Position numbers and translations under genes: made by a program
Source: Owenia fusiformis
Taxonomy: Eukaryota; Annelida; Polychaeta; Sabellida; Oweniidae
Length of the DNA stretch: 64,000 nucleotides
Assembly (NCBI GenBank): GCA_903813345.2
Contig: CAIIXF020000011.1
Span: 7,094,571 to 7,158,570 of the forward strand
Reading direction: 5' to 3'
Notes under the pieces: model-generated
Database searches by the model: none
What the model was told of the DNA's origin: nothing
Seen by the model: the letters and a program-made list of their open reading frames with translations, nothing else
In this document: positions 10,560 through 23,057 of the stretch, piece after piece
Layout: every line of letters starts with the position of its first letter
Numbering within the stretch: the first letter of the stretch is position 1

Positions 10560-11295
10560 AGTTTTTTTTCAATTCCGGTTAACAATATGTAAACTTGATA
10601 GTGCTTCATTTAGTGTTGATTTTGAGGTTGAAACCACCTAAATTAACAGGAATAATCAAACACCCCGAATCTGAAACATCATCATGTAGCACTGTAAATA
10701 TTGCAGTCCGAGCACTGCATTCTAACATCACCTGTTTTGAACAGCATGATAAAGTACTGTTTTTATAGCACTGTTTCATAAACAGCACTGTTTGATGCTG
10801 TTTAAGATTGGCCGTGTAGGTCTATTTGTTTCAATTCAGAAAATATTCCAAGATGAAAATTACTAAATTTAACCACCCAGTTCCTCTAAGATTGCTTTAT
10901 AGCCAGATTGAGCCCGTTTTAAGACATTTATTTATTTCAACAAAATGAAACCTGGGCATGTGTCTAATATATTTGGTGGTTGGGCAAACAAACTCTCAGT
11001 GGGGAGGTATCTCATGATGTATGATTTAGTCTAAATATGACTTTGTTTGAATTTTACATCCAGGCCAGAACTTTTTGCTTATCATGCTTGAAATTACAAA
11101 CTGAAAAAAACAAAGTAATAAAATATTATATATGTATCTTTTGACATTTTGTAATTTGATTTTATGCTATGCTTAGTCATACTTTCAAATAATGCCCTTG
11201 TCTTTTCAACAGTTAAAATAAAGGTATTGTACGATGATGCTTTTTGTTATACACTAACTAATTTTTACAATATTTTGTATGACATTAACTAGGTA
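10560..11295. other. Spacer before B2, no gene seen
   Basis: This sequence is nearly identical to 21912-22647. A short GC-mixed hairpin around AGCACTGTTTCATAAACAGC (10770-10800) is the only local structure noted. Confidence 0.5.
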
Positions 11296-11578
11296 GTAAT
11301 AAAAGTGATGATAATTCAACAACATTCTCGCTTTTGAGAGGTTCTGGTCAGTCCAACGAATGGAGGCAATATAACGACGATTGACTACAATCAGCATATG
11401 GAAAAGGGTGCAAAGTGCGATGATTCTTGATTTATTTGTGTTGGACTGTATATTTATTGGAATGAAACGCATCATTGTTATATTTATATTGTTAGAACTT
11501 ATCATTTCAAATCAGATGTGCGGTTGATTTGGAACATTGATGACAACTCACACAGGAGGAGCTTTTTGTTTTATAAAG

Positions 11579-14058
11579 ATGCATCTTTTGACATTGCTGT
11601 TTGGAGTGACTCTTGTCTTCATGGTTGGCAGTTCACAAGGTAAATATAGTGATGGTGATGGTAAACAAGTCAATAACATCAAAATAATTATCAAAATGTG
11701 TATAATAATAAATAATATAGGCCTAAATAAAAAAAATTGATAAAATATGAAAAATAACATTTTAAGAGAATGATAATTTGTTTAAAAAAAAACATATGAA
11801 TTTATCTCATTCTTTATATGACCTTCGTTTACTAAAATAAATAATACATGGGCCATATATGAGCATTTGTGGAATTCGGATTTTGAAAGATGCCATTGCC
11901 TTATAATATAAACTACATGTAGATTTAAACTATTGGAACATAAGACGGACACAATCGCTACTTATTTGAGGTTCAAAATATAAATTGGGTTTTATACCTA
12001 TTTAGTCATTTGTTCAAAATTGAAGAATAGTCTGTCCTTTCCGAGTTCCGAATTAATTTTTTGAAAAACGCTATTCGTGTATTTAGTCGTTCGCTTTTGT
12101 TGCATTGACAAGCATTGACAAGCAGGTGATTAGATAAGCAGGTGATTAAATTTGAACCAAGTCTGCAATTTGACTTATAAACAGGTTTAAATCGAGAAAA
12201 TTCTCGAACACAGGCAGTTCCTATACACTTTATTAGACGCTGTCGACTTGAATAGTCATAGGCTATAAGCACGTGCGCACTTGATATACTTTTGCTTTGC
12301 TTTTCTGTGTATCTGCAGTCAGTGGCCATGTTAATTCAGCGACATGCAACAGTAATGAACAGATGAAGTGCACAATGTCATGTGATTGTGAAGGTGATAT
12401 ATAATATAATAATATAATATATAATATAATTAATAGTTCCTCTACATCATTAGACTGAACCACTGAAAAATTCGGACTCTTACACTTTCAAACTATTTAT
12501 CTTGCACCTGCACCTAATAAAAGCACAAAATCAACTGCCTTTTTCTATTGGTAAGAATCGGGAACAAAATATCAAAACATGTCCAATGATTAGCCGTCAC
12601 TCTATTTGTCATGCCCTTGTTTAACAGTTAAATCAACTAACACAAAACCCAAAACAGAAAATACTATGAAAAGGGCTATACATTGTTACTAATGGCCCCG
12701 TCAGACCGCGTTGCCGTCCTTACCGCGCTGGTGCGAACATATGGCCACCAGAAAATCCACAAGGTCGCCGGCAAACTTTTATGTTTATGTTTCATTTATT
12801 TTTAATGCTAAACAAAACAAACTTTACATAGCCCCCTATCACACTAAACTAGTTCCCAACCGTTCTTTCCAGTCAAAAAGTCGTAAGACGGGCTAAATGG
12901 CTGTGGTCGGGAAATGTCTAAAATAATTACCTACTTCGTTCATAAACAGTCTTTAATACGTCCACCTCAGTCGCAGTTCGTTCAGGTTGCATCATATCTG
13001 TGTGCACACATAAGTTGCATTTGGCATTCGATTGCACAACGTCGTTAACGCGTCCATGGTAGGGTCGAAGTACGGCAATAACGATTGTAGTCTATATCTA
13101 GTAGCTCACTCGTTTGAAGTACGGTCGCCATCAAAATTTTGAAATGGTTCAAAATTATAAATACATTGTTGTCGCATGAGAACGTCCATGAAGTTCGGAA
13201 ATAGACCGTAGAAAGTTGCATCTACGTGCATTTGCACATAGTTTAGAACCAGTTCGGCATTGGAGAACGCCGTCGCCGTTGCAGCGCAGTAAGGACGCCA
13301 CGGTTCTGACGGGGTTAAAACTTTATGATAACGTCCGTTAATTTCTTCTTGAAGGTCAGCCCAACTAAACTTCTGGTTTACTCCATGATTGATGTTTTGT
13401 AGCTAAATATTTGACCGATTGTTGCGTTGATCCCTCATTCACTGGTGTAATAAACATCAAAACACGTGAAGGGAAAATATTCAACGCATACTGTGACCAG
13501 GGTTGGACTTACGCATTCAAACGATTTGACGGCTCAGAGGATTTCTACCGCACTTGGGTTGAGTATCAACATGGCTTTGGTAAGACAGATGGTGAACATT
13601 TCATTGGATTGGATAATCTTGCCAGTTTTGTGAAGGGGCGTAAGTGTAAAGTGCGAATTGATTTGAAAGCATGGCCTCCCGTATCCCCAGCTAAAAGATT
13701 TGCCGAATATTCAATATTCAATGTCGCCGACGAGAACGATAAGTACCGTCTTACCATTGGTGGCTACAGTGGGACAGCTGGTGATTCAATGATAATACCC
13801 CACAATGATCAACCCTTTTCAACCCATGATCAGGATAATGACAAGTCCGATACATTTAATTGTGCGGCGCATTATAAAGGAGCATGGTGGTACAATGCCT
13901 GTCACCATGCAAACCTGTTTGGTTCGTATGCGCAAGGACCAAATTGCCCGAGAAATGCCGAGTGCGTTGCATGGCACGACTGGCCTACACTCATTGGAAC
14001 ACCCCACAATCATATGTACTCGTTCAAAGAGGCATCCATGAAAATACATTGCTGTTAG
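11579..14058 (+). CDS. Secreted fibrinogen-related protein B2, three exons, 263 aa
   Basis: The exons are 11579-11639, 12319-12393 and 13403-14058, with phase-1 GT-AG introns; the last acceptor is TTTTGTAG rather than TTTTGCAG. The signal peptide differs from type A in its core (GVTLVFMVGSS). The small module has four cysteines because the first becomes serine (VSGHVN). The FReD is two residues longer than type A, with a different pocket half: [29 protein letters not shown] and CVAWHDW. The calcium-site DQDND and all ten FReD cysteines are kept. It is the only complete type B gene here; B4 has lost exon 1. Secretion and sugar recognition are inferred from the family. Confidence 0.9.
12694..13316. 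mobile_element. DNA element with CCCCGTCAGA ends in intron 2 of B2
   Basis: The left end GGCCCCGTCAGACCG and the right end GGTTCTGACGGGGTT are inverted copies extending about 37 bp (both include the TCCTTAC.GCGCTG words). The interior is noncoding. The same element occupies intron 2 of B4 and, decayed, the A genes. Confidence 0.7.
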
Positions 14059-14089
14059 ATTCTGGGTCAAATTTTCTGTATCAAAACAC

Positions 14090-14095
14090 AATAAA
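14090..14095 (+). terminator. Poly(A) signal AATAAA of B2
   Basis: AATAAA begins 32 bp after the TAG stop and is conserved in B4. Confidence 0.65.
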
Positions 14096-14654
14096 ATGCA
14101 TTTGTTGATGTTTAATCATCACTAGTATTTTGTACATTTCTACCTCTATAACGCACACATTTGTATGCTCATCGTGTGAGCAAATTCTTCCAGTTAGAGC
14201 CACGAAACTTTTTAATTGGTGCTGTCACAAAAAGAACGCTCAAGAAGACATAGATTATAGTAAATATATCTCATGATTAATAATGTCTTACTTGAAAAAT
14301 AAATCTGTTTGTAATTTACTTGGAACACTCATTGATGAAAATTATCATTGAAAGATCACTATTAATTAACTATGTTGAAACTAATATTTAAAAAACGTTT
14401 GGAGTAAATTCATAGTTAAAGACTTCCTTAATATAAAAGTTTAAAAACTATTTACTGTTCCTTAATTTATCCATTATTGTGTTGGGATAATGTATCTATT
14501 AACAGCTCATCGACTGTAGTCTCCACATCTGAACAATGAAACAATGCCTCTACCATACCCTGATACGTAGTGGGTTGAACATTTACTCACATATTCTAAG
14601 TAGTGGAGATTCCATTCTAGTGGATAACACTTGTCTAGTGGATAGCAACATGTC

Positions 14655-14747
14655 AAAACGGAGCGTGATAGCTACTATCTCCTGTGGGAAGACGAGTTTC
14701 TGGAAGAGGCCAGCCAGTGCCTTGGAAAGAATGTTAGATTGGATTAA
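14655..14747 (+). pseudogene. Short conserved coding-like segment, copy 1
   Basis: In one frame it reads KTERDSYYLLWEDEF, then LEEAS.CLGKNVRL and a stop. The related segment at 27961-28056 keeps the frame but has a different stop. The composition looks like a real protein end, but no family was recognised and no other exon was found. It may be a transposase tail. Confidence 0.3.
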
Positions 14748-15857
14748 AGGGAAAGATGGCTTCTAGGGGACATTTCTTCCTTCTTTGACGTAAATCTTGG
14801 TCTTGTACTGCCTTAACTGCTGTGTTTTGGACAAGTCTTTACTTGTCTTCCCATTTGGCTATTTTTGGAGGACCTTGTCATGGATATGTATCGTCCATCA
14901 GTAAGAGATTTATATTTTACTACTGAGTATATGATTTAATGTATATACTTAGTAGCCATAGGTGATTTGGTCCCAGGGGCTGATTTTTGATTATGATTAT
15001 AATGAAAAGCAAGCTATAGTTATAATATTTAAATATTTAGATAACGATTCTAATCTTTAGAACTAGTATTAATTCAATACTACAGGCTGGTAAGACAAGT
15101 TTATCACAAGTGTAATTTTATTTGAATTTCACATCCAGGCTTACGTGGGGGAAACATGTTAGCATTTTTAACACAATTGAAATTACAACCAGAAAAACAA
15201 AGTAATAACGTATTGTAATATAAACTATTAAGTCTTTTGACTATGTTTTAATGTTGTTTCGTGATGTGCTTATCGATACTAACAGTAGAGTTCACATTGC
15301 ATTTTAAACAATTGAAAAACATTAAATAAAGTGAATATTGTTATATACTTTTACAATTTTATATTGCATTAAAAAACGAGCAATAAAATGAATATAATGC
15401 GATATCATTCAAGCTTTATAGTGTTAATTCAACGTACGAAGTCAATATGTGGCGTTGATAAGCATCCAAATACAGGCTGGGCCAGAAACTCATTTTTCTT
15501 TCTTATACTTATTTATTATAATTGTCTAACATTAATTAATAGGGTAAAAGATGTATCAGTGCATTGCCACATACCAAAAGTATTCATTGGAAATATTGTA
15601 TATAAAGTGCTTCTCTCAAAAAACAAGAATTTACGGCCTGAGAACAGCTAAACTCAATCTATTTTTATTATTTTCCGGTGTAAAAGGGTAGGAGGTCCTA
15701 TCAAATTATGGTCCTACTCTCCATTGATTTATATGGTGACGTTAATACAACTCTTTCCATCATTTTCTTATACGCAATCAGGGCCAGTAAGGGCCGTTAA
15801 GAAAGGGGGCCATAATTCATGGGGACCATCATTTCTTTCACACCGGAATACAAAGAA

Positions 15858-16230
15858 TAATCGCACTGTAGTCAAACCTGCACAGTTGCCCGAATGCATT
15901 CCTCAGCAGGTATGGCCTGAATGACATCGATGATCTCACTTTTGAGGTTTGCCATAGTCTTGAGGTTATTCTCATTCACTCTTTTTTTGTCCACAGGTAG
16001 GGCCATTTTGGACTACGTGTGTAGGTTTGCCTCAAGCGCAATAGTGGCCACTGTGGCATGTTCTCTAAAGTGCCATAACATTGTGACTATCACTCTGATG
16101 GTCATGAAATATAGTAGGCTGGTAGAAAATTGAATGATGTACAAATGGGCAAAATAGCAGTTAGTTATTTCTTAAAATGACAAAGATATGAGGAAAATGG
16201 TGCAAGTGTTTCCATTTTTTGACCACCCTG
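15858..16230. mobile_element. Truncated Tc1/mariner-type MITE upstream of A3
   Basis: This keeps the right terminus (ending GACCACCCTG followed by TA) and much of the interior of the element seen complete at 1869-2430, but its left end is deleted. Confidence 0.65.
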
Positions 16231-16431
16231 TATATAGAACATATAGAATATTCTATAGATTATCGAAGGATTTATATCTTTATCATCCCGGGGTCATATA
16301 ATACGTGTTTTTCAGGAAAAAGAAGAAAATAAACGCGTTTTTTTACCCAACCTGTAGAATGGAACAAAGTGACGTGATGCTAGACTACGTGACTTTCTAT
16401 TCGTAAAGCTCTGAAACCCATTATTGTCATT

Positions 16432-16438
16432 TATATAG
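16432..16438 (+). promoter_or_regulatory. TATA-like box of A3
   Basis: TATATAG lies 79 bp before the A3 start codon. The aligned positions in A1 and A5 read TATGCAG, while B2 has TATATTG, so the box is intact in only some copies. Confidence 0.4.
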
Positions 16439-16516
16439 TTAGAACTTATCATTTCAAATCAGACGCGCAGTTGGATTCAAACATTGATGACAACTCATAC
16501 AGGAGCTTTTAGAAAG

Positions 16517-18638
16517 ATGCATCTTTTGACATTGCTGTTTGGATCGATCCTTGTCTTCATGGTTGGTCACTCACAAGGTAAATATGGCAACCGTAAAAAA
16601 TGACATTCTAATTGATTTTTTAATCGTTTCTCTTCTCATAACAATGGAATGTACAAAGCATGTGCACTCGACACCCTTAGTAATTGGGCGTATCAGTGCA
16701 TATATCAAAAATTATTGCAGAGCAATCACAAAACATATAATATATAACAGTATAACATACATTATCTAAATTGTTTAGATGCAATACAGAAACTTTGAAG
16801 TCTGGATATAAATAATTAATTTAAATGGAATGTGATCTTATATAGTATTTCCATTCATCTTTTCCAAAAGGTCCTTTTTAATGTTGTGTTTAAAAGAATT
16901 CAAAGTTTTACATGTTCGAAATACAATTGGCAAAGAATTCCATAAAATAGCACCAGAATATGTCACTGATCTTTTTGTCAATTCAGTTTTTATTTTGCAG
17001 ATTATAGTTTGGCTCAGTTAAAGAATATAGTCTTGTTTGGCTATGCTCTCCGAGTTTGGAAATGAAATAATGTTTGATAGACATTTATTTGTTTTTGCTG
17101 TATATCTGCAGTCTGTGGCCATGTTAATTCAGCGACATGCAACAGTAATGAACAGATGAAGTGTACAATGTCATGTGATTGTGAAGGTAAGGGATAGTTC
17201 CTTTATATAGTATTAGATTTCTTGTTTAACTGTGTCTCTGCAGTCAGTGGACATGTAAATTCGAACTGTTATATTGTTTCAAACTTTTAATCATGTGCCT
17301 GTGCTGAATAAAAGTACAAAATCAACTGCCCTCTTATTGATGAATGCTCATTTAATTATGTCAGGATTAGGAAATAAATATCAATATATTCTAATATGTC
17401 CAATGAAGAGCCACCACTCTATTTTTGTCATTTCCTTGGTTAGTTCATATAGCAGTTGAATTGATTGAGTCAGACCGTGGTGACGTCCTTACTGCACTGT
17501 TGCGACCGTATGGCGTCCAGAAAATGTACGAGGTAACCGGCAAACGTTCACACAAAACGAGATATGTCCCAAAAGTTACAAACATTTCCCCAAGGTGCGT
17601 CCGTCACGACCTATCTGCGCTTATGGCGTTTCTATAAAGATCTGAACGCCGAGTTGGTCGGCTCGTAGCTGACCGCGAAGGCCGTTGTCGCCATGGAGCC
17701 GCCCTTGCAAATGTTACAATTTTTGCAACGTCTTTGCCACGTTTGCCACATGTGTACCGCGTGTACTACGTTCATGGCAATTTTACCACACTTGTCTCAC
17801 GACATTCACGACTTTTTTCTCCACGCTTATGGCGATCTTGACGTGCTCGGAGACCATATTTCGTCGCCGAGGCAGCGCAGTTAGGACGCCACGACTCTGA
17901 TTAAGTTCTTAATGATGAAGTCCATTTCTTCGTTAACGTCAGCCCAAGTAAACTTCTCATGGTTTACTCTATGATTGATGTTTTGCAGCTAAATATTTGA
18001 CCGATTGTTGCGCCGATCCCTCATTCACTGGTGTAATAAACATCAAAACAGGAGAAGGCAAAATATTTAATGCGTATTGTGACCAGGGTTGGACCTACGC
18101 ATTTAAACGATTTGACGGCTCAGAGGATTTCTATCGCACTTGGGTTGAGTATCAACATGGCTTTGGTAAAACAGAAGATGAACATTTCATTGGATTGGAT
18201 AACCTTGCCAGTTTTGTAAAGGGCCGTAAGTGCAAAGTGCGAATTGATTTGGAAGCATGGCCCCTTGTATCACCGGCTAAACGATTTGCTGAATATTCAG
18301 ATTTCTCCATCACTGACAAGACCGACAAGTACCGTCTCACCATTGGTGGATACAGTGGAACAGCTGGTGATTCAATTAAAGCTCAAAATGGACAACAGTT
18401 TTCGACCTTCGATCAAGATAATGATATTTCCACTGCAAATTGTGCGAGCCTTTACAAAGGAGCGTGGTGGTACGCTGGGTGCCACAATTCTAACCTGTTT
18501 GGTCTGTATGCGAAAGGACCAGAATGTCCAAGCTATGCCCAATGTGTCGCATGGTATAAATGGCCGACGAAAATTGCATCCCCTAATAATCAGCACTACT
18601 CATTTAAGAAGGCGTCATTGAAGATACATTGCTGTTAA
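16517..18638 (+). CDS. Secreted fibrinogen-related protein A3, three exons, 261 aa
   Basis: The exons are 16517-16577, 17112-17186 and 17989-18638, with phase-1 GT-AG introns. The signal peptide and five-cysteine module match A1, apart from SIL for SIP in the signal core. The FReD keeps DQDND, NCA and WWY..CH but has its own pocket-half residues: DSIKAQNG, STFDQDND, WWYAGCH, GPECPSY and CVAWYKW. Intron 1 carries a LINE fragment. Intron 2 is the shortest of the A genes and preserves the empty sites of both foldback insertions seen in A1 and A5. It is the only A copy with an intact TATATAG upstream. Confidence 0.9.
16640..16999 (-). mobile_element. 5'-truncated LINE fragment in intron 1 of A3
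   Basis: Read on the - strand it encodes KRSVTYSGAILWNSLP, then FKHNIKKDLL and a stop. This is the familiar C-terminal end of non-LTR reverse transcriptases (GP.LWNSLP...FK..LK..LL). A1 and A5 lack this insertion at the matching position. Confidence 0.75.
17230..17263 (+). pseudogene. Partial duplicate of the exon 2 acceptor and start
   Basis: CTCTGCAGTCAGTGGACATG resembles the type B acceptor plus the first bases of exon 2 (CTGCAGTCAGTGGCCATG). It sits 44 bp beyond the true exon 2 of A3, and only about 20 exon bases remain. Confidence 0.5.
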
Positions 18639-18672
18639 ATTCTACTCAAATATTCTGTTCATTATTTTGTGA

Positions 18673-18678
18673 AATAAA
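18673..18678 (+). terminator. Poly(A) signal AATAAA of A3
   Basis: Same position relative to the stop codon as in A1. Confidence 0.7.
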
Positions 18679-19020
18679 TTACTGAATAACAATTGTTAGC
18701 AATTACTCGTTAGACATATTTCAAAAACGGCTATATGTCTATTTGATAAATGCACTGACATGCATCAAACTAATTTGCAGGAATTTGACTTTTGGGTCAC
18801 AAACGATTGGACTATTCTAGTATCTAGGTTTCTCAAAGTTCGAAACTACAAATCAATTCTTGTTATCAAAATCCAAGGAAAACCTTTAACCTGTTCAACT
18901 TTAAATTTTTACAGATGCAAGAGCAGACTAGTGCCAAGATCTGACTAGGTTTTTGGGCATGTTGGGTAAAGTACATAGTCACCATTTTGCTCTTGCATTT
19001 TCACTGTGTCTTGTTAAACC

Positions 19021-19148
19021 TATGATCAAGATAATGACCAGAGTGATATATTAAATTGTGCGATGACCTATAAAGCATGGTGGTACAAGGCTTGTCACAA
19101 TGCAAACCTGTTCGGTTTGTAGTTGAAAGGACCTGCTTGCCCAAATCA
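19021..19148 (+). pseudogene. Third FReD paralogue, C-terminal fragment, copy 2
   Basis: The same remnant as at 7673, starting YDQDNDQSD, with one codon deleted before AWWYKAC, TAG in the same place, and the tail truncated by a deletion of about 35 bp. Confidence 0.75.
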
Positions 19149-21567
19149 TTCTATTACCTTTTTTCTAGAAGGCATATTTCTAGATGAAGACAGAAAGATA
19201 TTTTGTTATGAAAAATAGTGTAACGTTAAATTCTGATACAAAATCAGTTCAATTGTCCCCATAAGTCATATTTACCATTGAAACATCTGATATTATTATA
19301 TACCCCATATGTATTCTAGATGCTCATTAGCTTATTCGTGGTCACATGATATGAAATAGATGAACTAAATCCCTGGAAAGTCCTAGCTAATGGTGAAGAT
19401 AAAATGTACCAATCACCAGTTAGGTCATGTGACCAGTCATTAGTACATATTATCTTCCCTGCTAGATGTGATTTATAGGAATGACAAATGCCTTTAAATG
19501 CCAATAAGAACCTATAAGCATTAAATGTTGAAATCAAAACTCTTTTGATTTGATTTTTTGTTTACAGAGTACATATGAGGTATATAATAAAACAAATAGC
19601 GACTGCCACATTTTCGGGAAATAGTGTGAAAACAGCATTGGTTTAGATATTGCTAGATAAGGAAAATCGAGGGAATATACTAAAATCATTTCGTCGATCA
19701 ATTACACACTATCATATGATTCTTTTTTATCAGGTTTTGGTTAAAATATAATTTTATCATTTTTTTATTTTATCTCATTCGGAATTTTGCATGTTTTTGG
19801 CGTCTTGACTGTATAACACTTTCAGATCAAAAAAATTGTTTCTCCTGAAACTGGGGAAAACCAAAATCAATGGTGATTTCTCTTAATAGTCAGTTGTTGA
19901 CTCACATTATTTAAAGCTATACTCACTGGACAACCTGAACTTTCTCACTCTGTAATGGTAATGCTTTATTGGATAATTATTTATTTTTTTCACTTTTATC
20001 CAAGCCTCTTGCTTAGCCATGAAACTGTACGATAGGACCCGATGATACAGTACGATAGGACCCGATAATACTATACGCTAGGACCCGATGATACCATGAC
20101 TTGACAATATAAAAATATAATTCTTTAGCACATGGTTTAACCAGGCATTGAATCGTTTTGATACTTCCCTGTATTCGTATTTTGAACATTTCAACTCATT
20201 TTGTTTTGTGTTCCCAACATATATTTGTATTTCAGATGTATTATAATTGTATAATCTCTCATGATACCCAATAAACATATTCCATCAACCATATTATTGA
20301 AATTGTTCGCAATAATTTTGTTTTAGAATCTAACACATGATACAACCATCACATTGCGACTATGTACAATTATAAAATTACTATATACATTTCAAATGTA
20401 CAGAATTTTACAATCTTAATATTTTACCACCTACACATACACTTGCAAAATTGTGAACAATACTGACAAATACAACAAAATGTTAGTCATCAGCATATAG
20501 TGTTGGCAAACAAGGTAATAATACCAGGTATATTGTATTGGTAACCATAAAATAACAGAAGAAGCAAATCTAATGACATTTATGATAGACCATTGTTTTC
20601 TTTCAATTTTAGTTTTCATTTTAGTTATAAGAGTACAGACAAGAAGACCTTAATCCTATTAATAACTGATAAAGTTATTAAAGACATTCATTAAAATATC
20701 TTGTGTGCAATTGTATTATTGGAAACACACTTTTAATACTTTTCAGCTTTTCCATTTATAGTTTGGCAATGGGATTGGTGACTTGCTATAGCTGGTTGGA
20801 GTATGTCTTTCCCTACAGTATTAGTAACATATAAATACTGTTTCTAATATTGCATTTTATATCACACAAATTTTGATGATTTCGAAAAAATACTTGTTAT
20901 GTACTCTGCCATCTATTGGCATAGATTGTAGCTATTTTCAACAAACTCAATTCGATTTTTCCATCTACCAACATTCATGTTTGTCAAAAACTCAACAAAA
21001 CACTATGATATTTGCTTTCAGGCTCCATCTTTCATTATGTTACAAGAGTTTGAGGTCTGCTAGACCTATTGGTACACCATGTCATGAAAATATATTTTAG
21101 CTATATCAGGCCTCAAACTATTGTCTGCAAACACTCTGAATACATGTTATGAAAATCACACCAAAATTTCATCACAAGATAAACATGTCATATTCCACCA
21201 TTTTGGAGAAATCAAAATTGACTGATTTCACCAAAATTGCTTTTATCATATGACATACTTGAGTAAGACTCTGCTAATTTTGGTGCATTTTCCGATTAGC
21301 AAAAAATATATAAATAGCTATAAAATAAATTGTGCTACAGTCATACTACATTTATCTCTATGTACATGTGTTTAGGGCAGAACCACATCAAACAACATAT
21401 TTTGGGAATTACATATTCAGTTAGTTCAATTGTGCAGAGTGAATATAAATCTTACATTAAAACATAAAACATTAATAGACCATGACTTCCATTGAATATT
21501 GTTAAAGATGGAATATACAATAGGCCTATTTAAACTTGTGACACCATTTCTCATTTTGTGATACCAT

Positions 21568-21908
21568 TTGTTAACTAGTGATATCATTTATCAACATGGG
21601 ATACCACAATCGAGTGTACTTTGGCTAGGAGTTGGTCTAAGCGGTCTTTTCATTATGGTATTTTTGATAATGCATGCAATGAAGGAGAGAAAGAAAAATG
21701 AAAACTTAAAACACGATGAAAATAATGGTCTTAAAGCCAGCTCAACAAATTCAAGAAGAACGAAGAGAAGATCCAGAATTGAGGCTGTGAAGCCAGGAAC
21801 GGATTACATTATTCTAACCTTCACACACAATACAGAAGAATTTCTGAAAAAATCCGGATGCGCCATGACTAATCGACTAAACCAACTACCCTGTTTTGTT
21901 GGGAAACG
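21568..21908 (+). CDS. Orphan exon-like ORF with one transmembrane segment, copy 2
   Basis: This copy of the 10216-10556 ORF keeps the full reading frame, the membrane segment and the ACG|GTAAGT donor. Six residues differ from copy 1 (three gain lysine). No downstream exon was identified. The matching place after A5 holds only minisatellite. Confidence 0.4.
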
Positions 21909-22647
21909 GTAAGTTTTTTTTCAATTCCGGTTTACAATATGTAAACTTGATAGTGCTTCATTTAGTGTTGATTTTGAGGTTGAAACCACCTAAATTAACA
22001 GGAATAATCTAACACCCCCAATCTGCAACATCATCTTGCAGCACTGTAAACATTGCAGTTCGAGCACTGCATTCTAACATCATCTGTTTTGAACAGCATG
22101 GTACAGTACTGTTTTTACAGCGCTGTTTCATAAACAGCGCTGTTTGATGCTGTTTAAGATTGGCAGTGTAGGTCTATTTGTTTCAATTCAGAAAATATTC
22201 CAAGATGAAAATTACTAAATTTAACCACCCAGTTCCTCTAAGATTGCTTTATAGCCAGATTGAGCCCGTTTTAAGACATTTATTTATTTCAACAAAATGA
22301 AACCTGGGCATGTGTCTAATATATTTGGTGGTTGGGCAAACAAACTCTCAGTGGGGAGGTATCTCATGATGTATGATTTAGTCTAAATATGACTTTGTTT
22401 GAATTTTACATCCAGGCCAGAACTTTTTGCTTATCATGCTTGAAATTACAAACTGAAAAAAACAAAGTAATAAAATATTATATATGTATCTTTTGACATT
22501 TTGTAATTTGATTTTATGCTATGCTTAGTCATACTTTCAAATAATGCCCTTGTCTTTTCAACAGTTAAAATAAAGGTATTGTACGATGATGCTTTTTGTT
22601 ATACACTAACTAATTTTTACAATATTTTGTATGACATTAACTAGGTA

Positions 22648-23057
22648 TTATACACATTTTGATAATTATTTTGATGTTATTGACTTGTTTACCATCACCA
22701 TCACTATATTTACCTTGTGAACTGCCAACCATGAAGACAAGAGTCACTCCAAACAGCAATGTCAAAAGATGCATCTTTATAAAACAAAAAGCTCCTCCTG
22801 TGTGAGTTGTCATCAATGTTCCAAATCAACCGCACATCTGATTTGAAATGATAAGTTCTAACAATATAAATATAACAATGATGCGTTTCATTCCAATAAA
22901 TATACAGTCCAACACAAATAAATCAAGAATCATCGCACTTTGCACCCTTTTCCATATGCTGATTGTAGTCAATCGTCGTTATATTGCCTCCATTCGTTGG
23001 ACTGACCAGAACCTCTCAAAAGCGAGAATGTTGTTGAATTATCATCACTTTTATTAC
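22648..23057. other. 410-bp inversion carrying the promoter and exon 1 of B4
   Basis: This block is the reverse complement of 11296-11705 upstream of B2, with collinear flanks on both sides: left flank AACTAGGTA and right flank TAATAAATAATATAGG in both copies. The inverted block is exactly the same length as its counterpart, and no bases were lost or gained at either breakpoint. No inverted repeats were seen at the ends. B2, A1, A3 and A5 all have exon 1 in the sense direction, so B4 is the rearranged copy. Confidence 0.9.
22714..22774 (-). pseudogene. Inverted signal-peptide exon of B4
   Basis: Read on the - strand this is the complete 61-nt exon 1 (MHLLTLLFGVTLVFMVGSSQ) followed by GTAAAT, the same as in B2. 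It now points away from exons 2 and 3, so it cannot splice to them in cis, and no exon 2 exists downstream on the - strand. Confidence 0.9.

Noticed and set aside
12006-12329. 107-codon - strand ORF overlapping exon 2 of B2
   Set aside because: It runs antisense across a real exon and an intron and is duplicated with a frame difference in B4.
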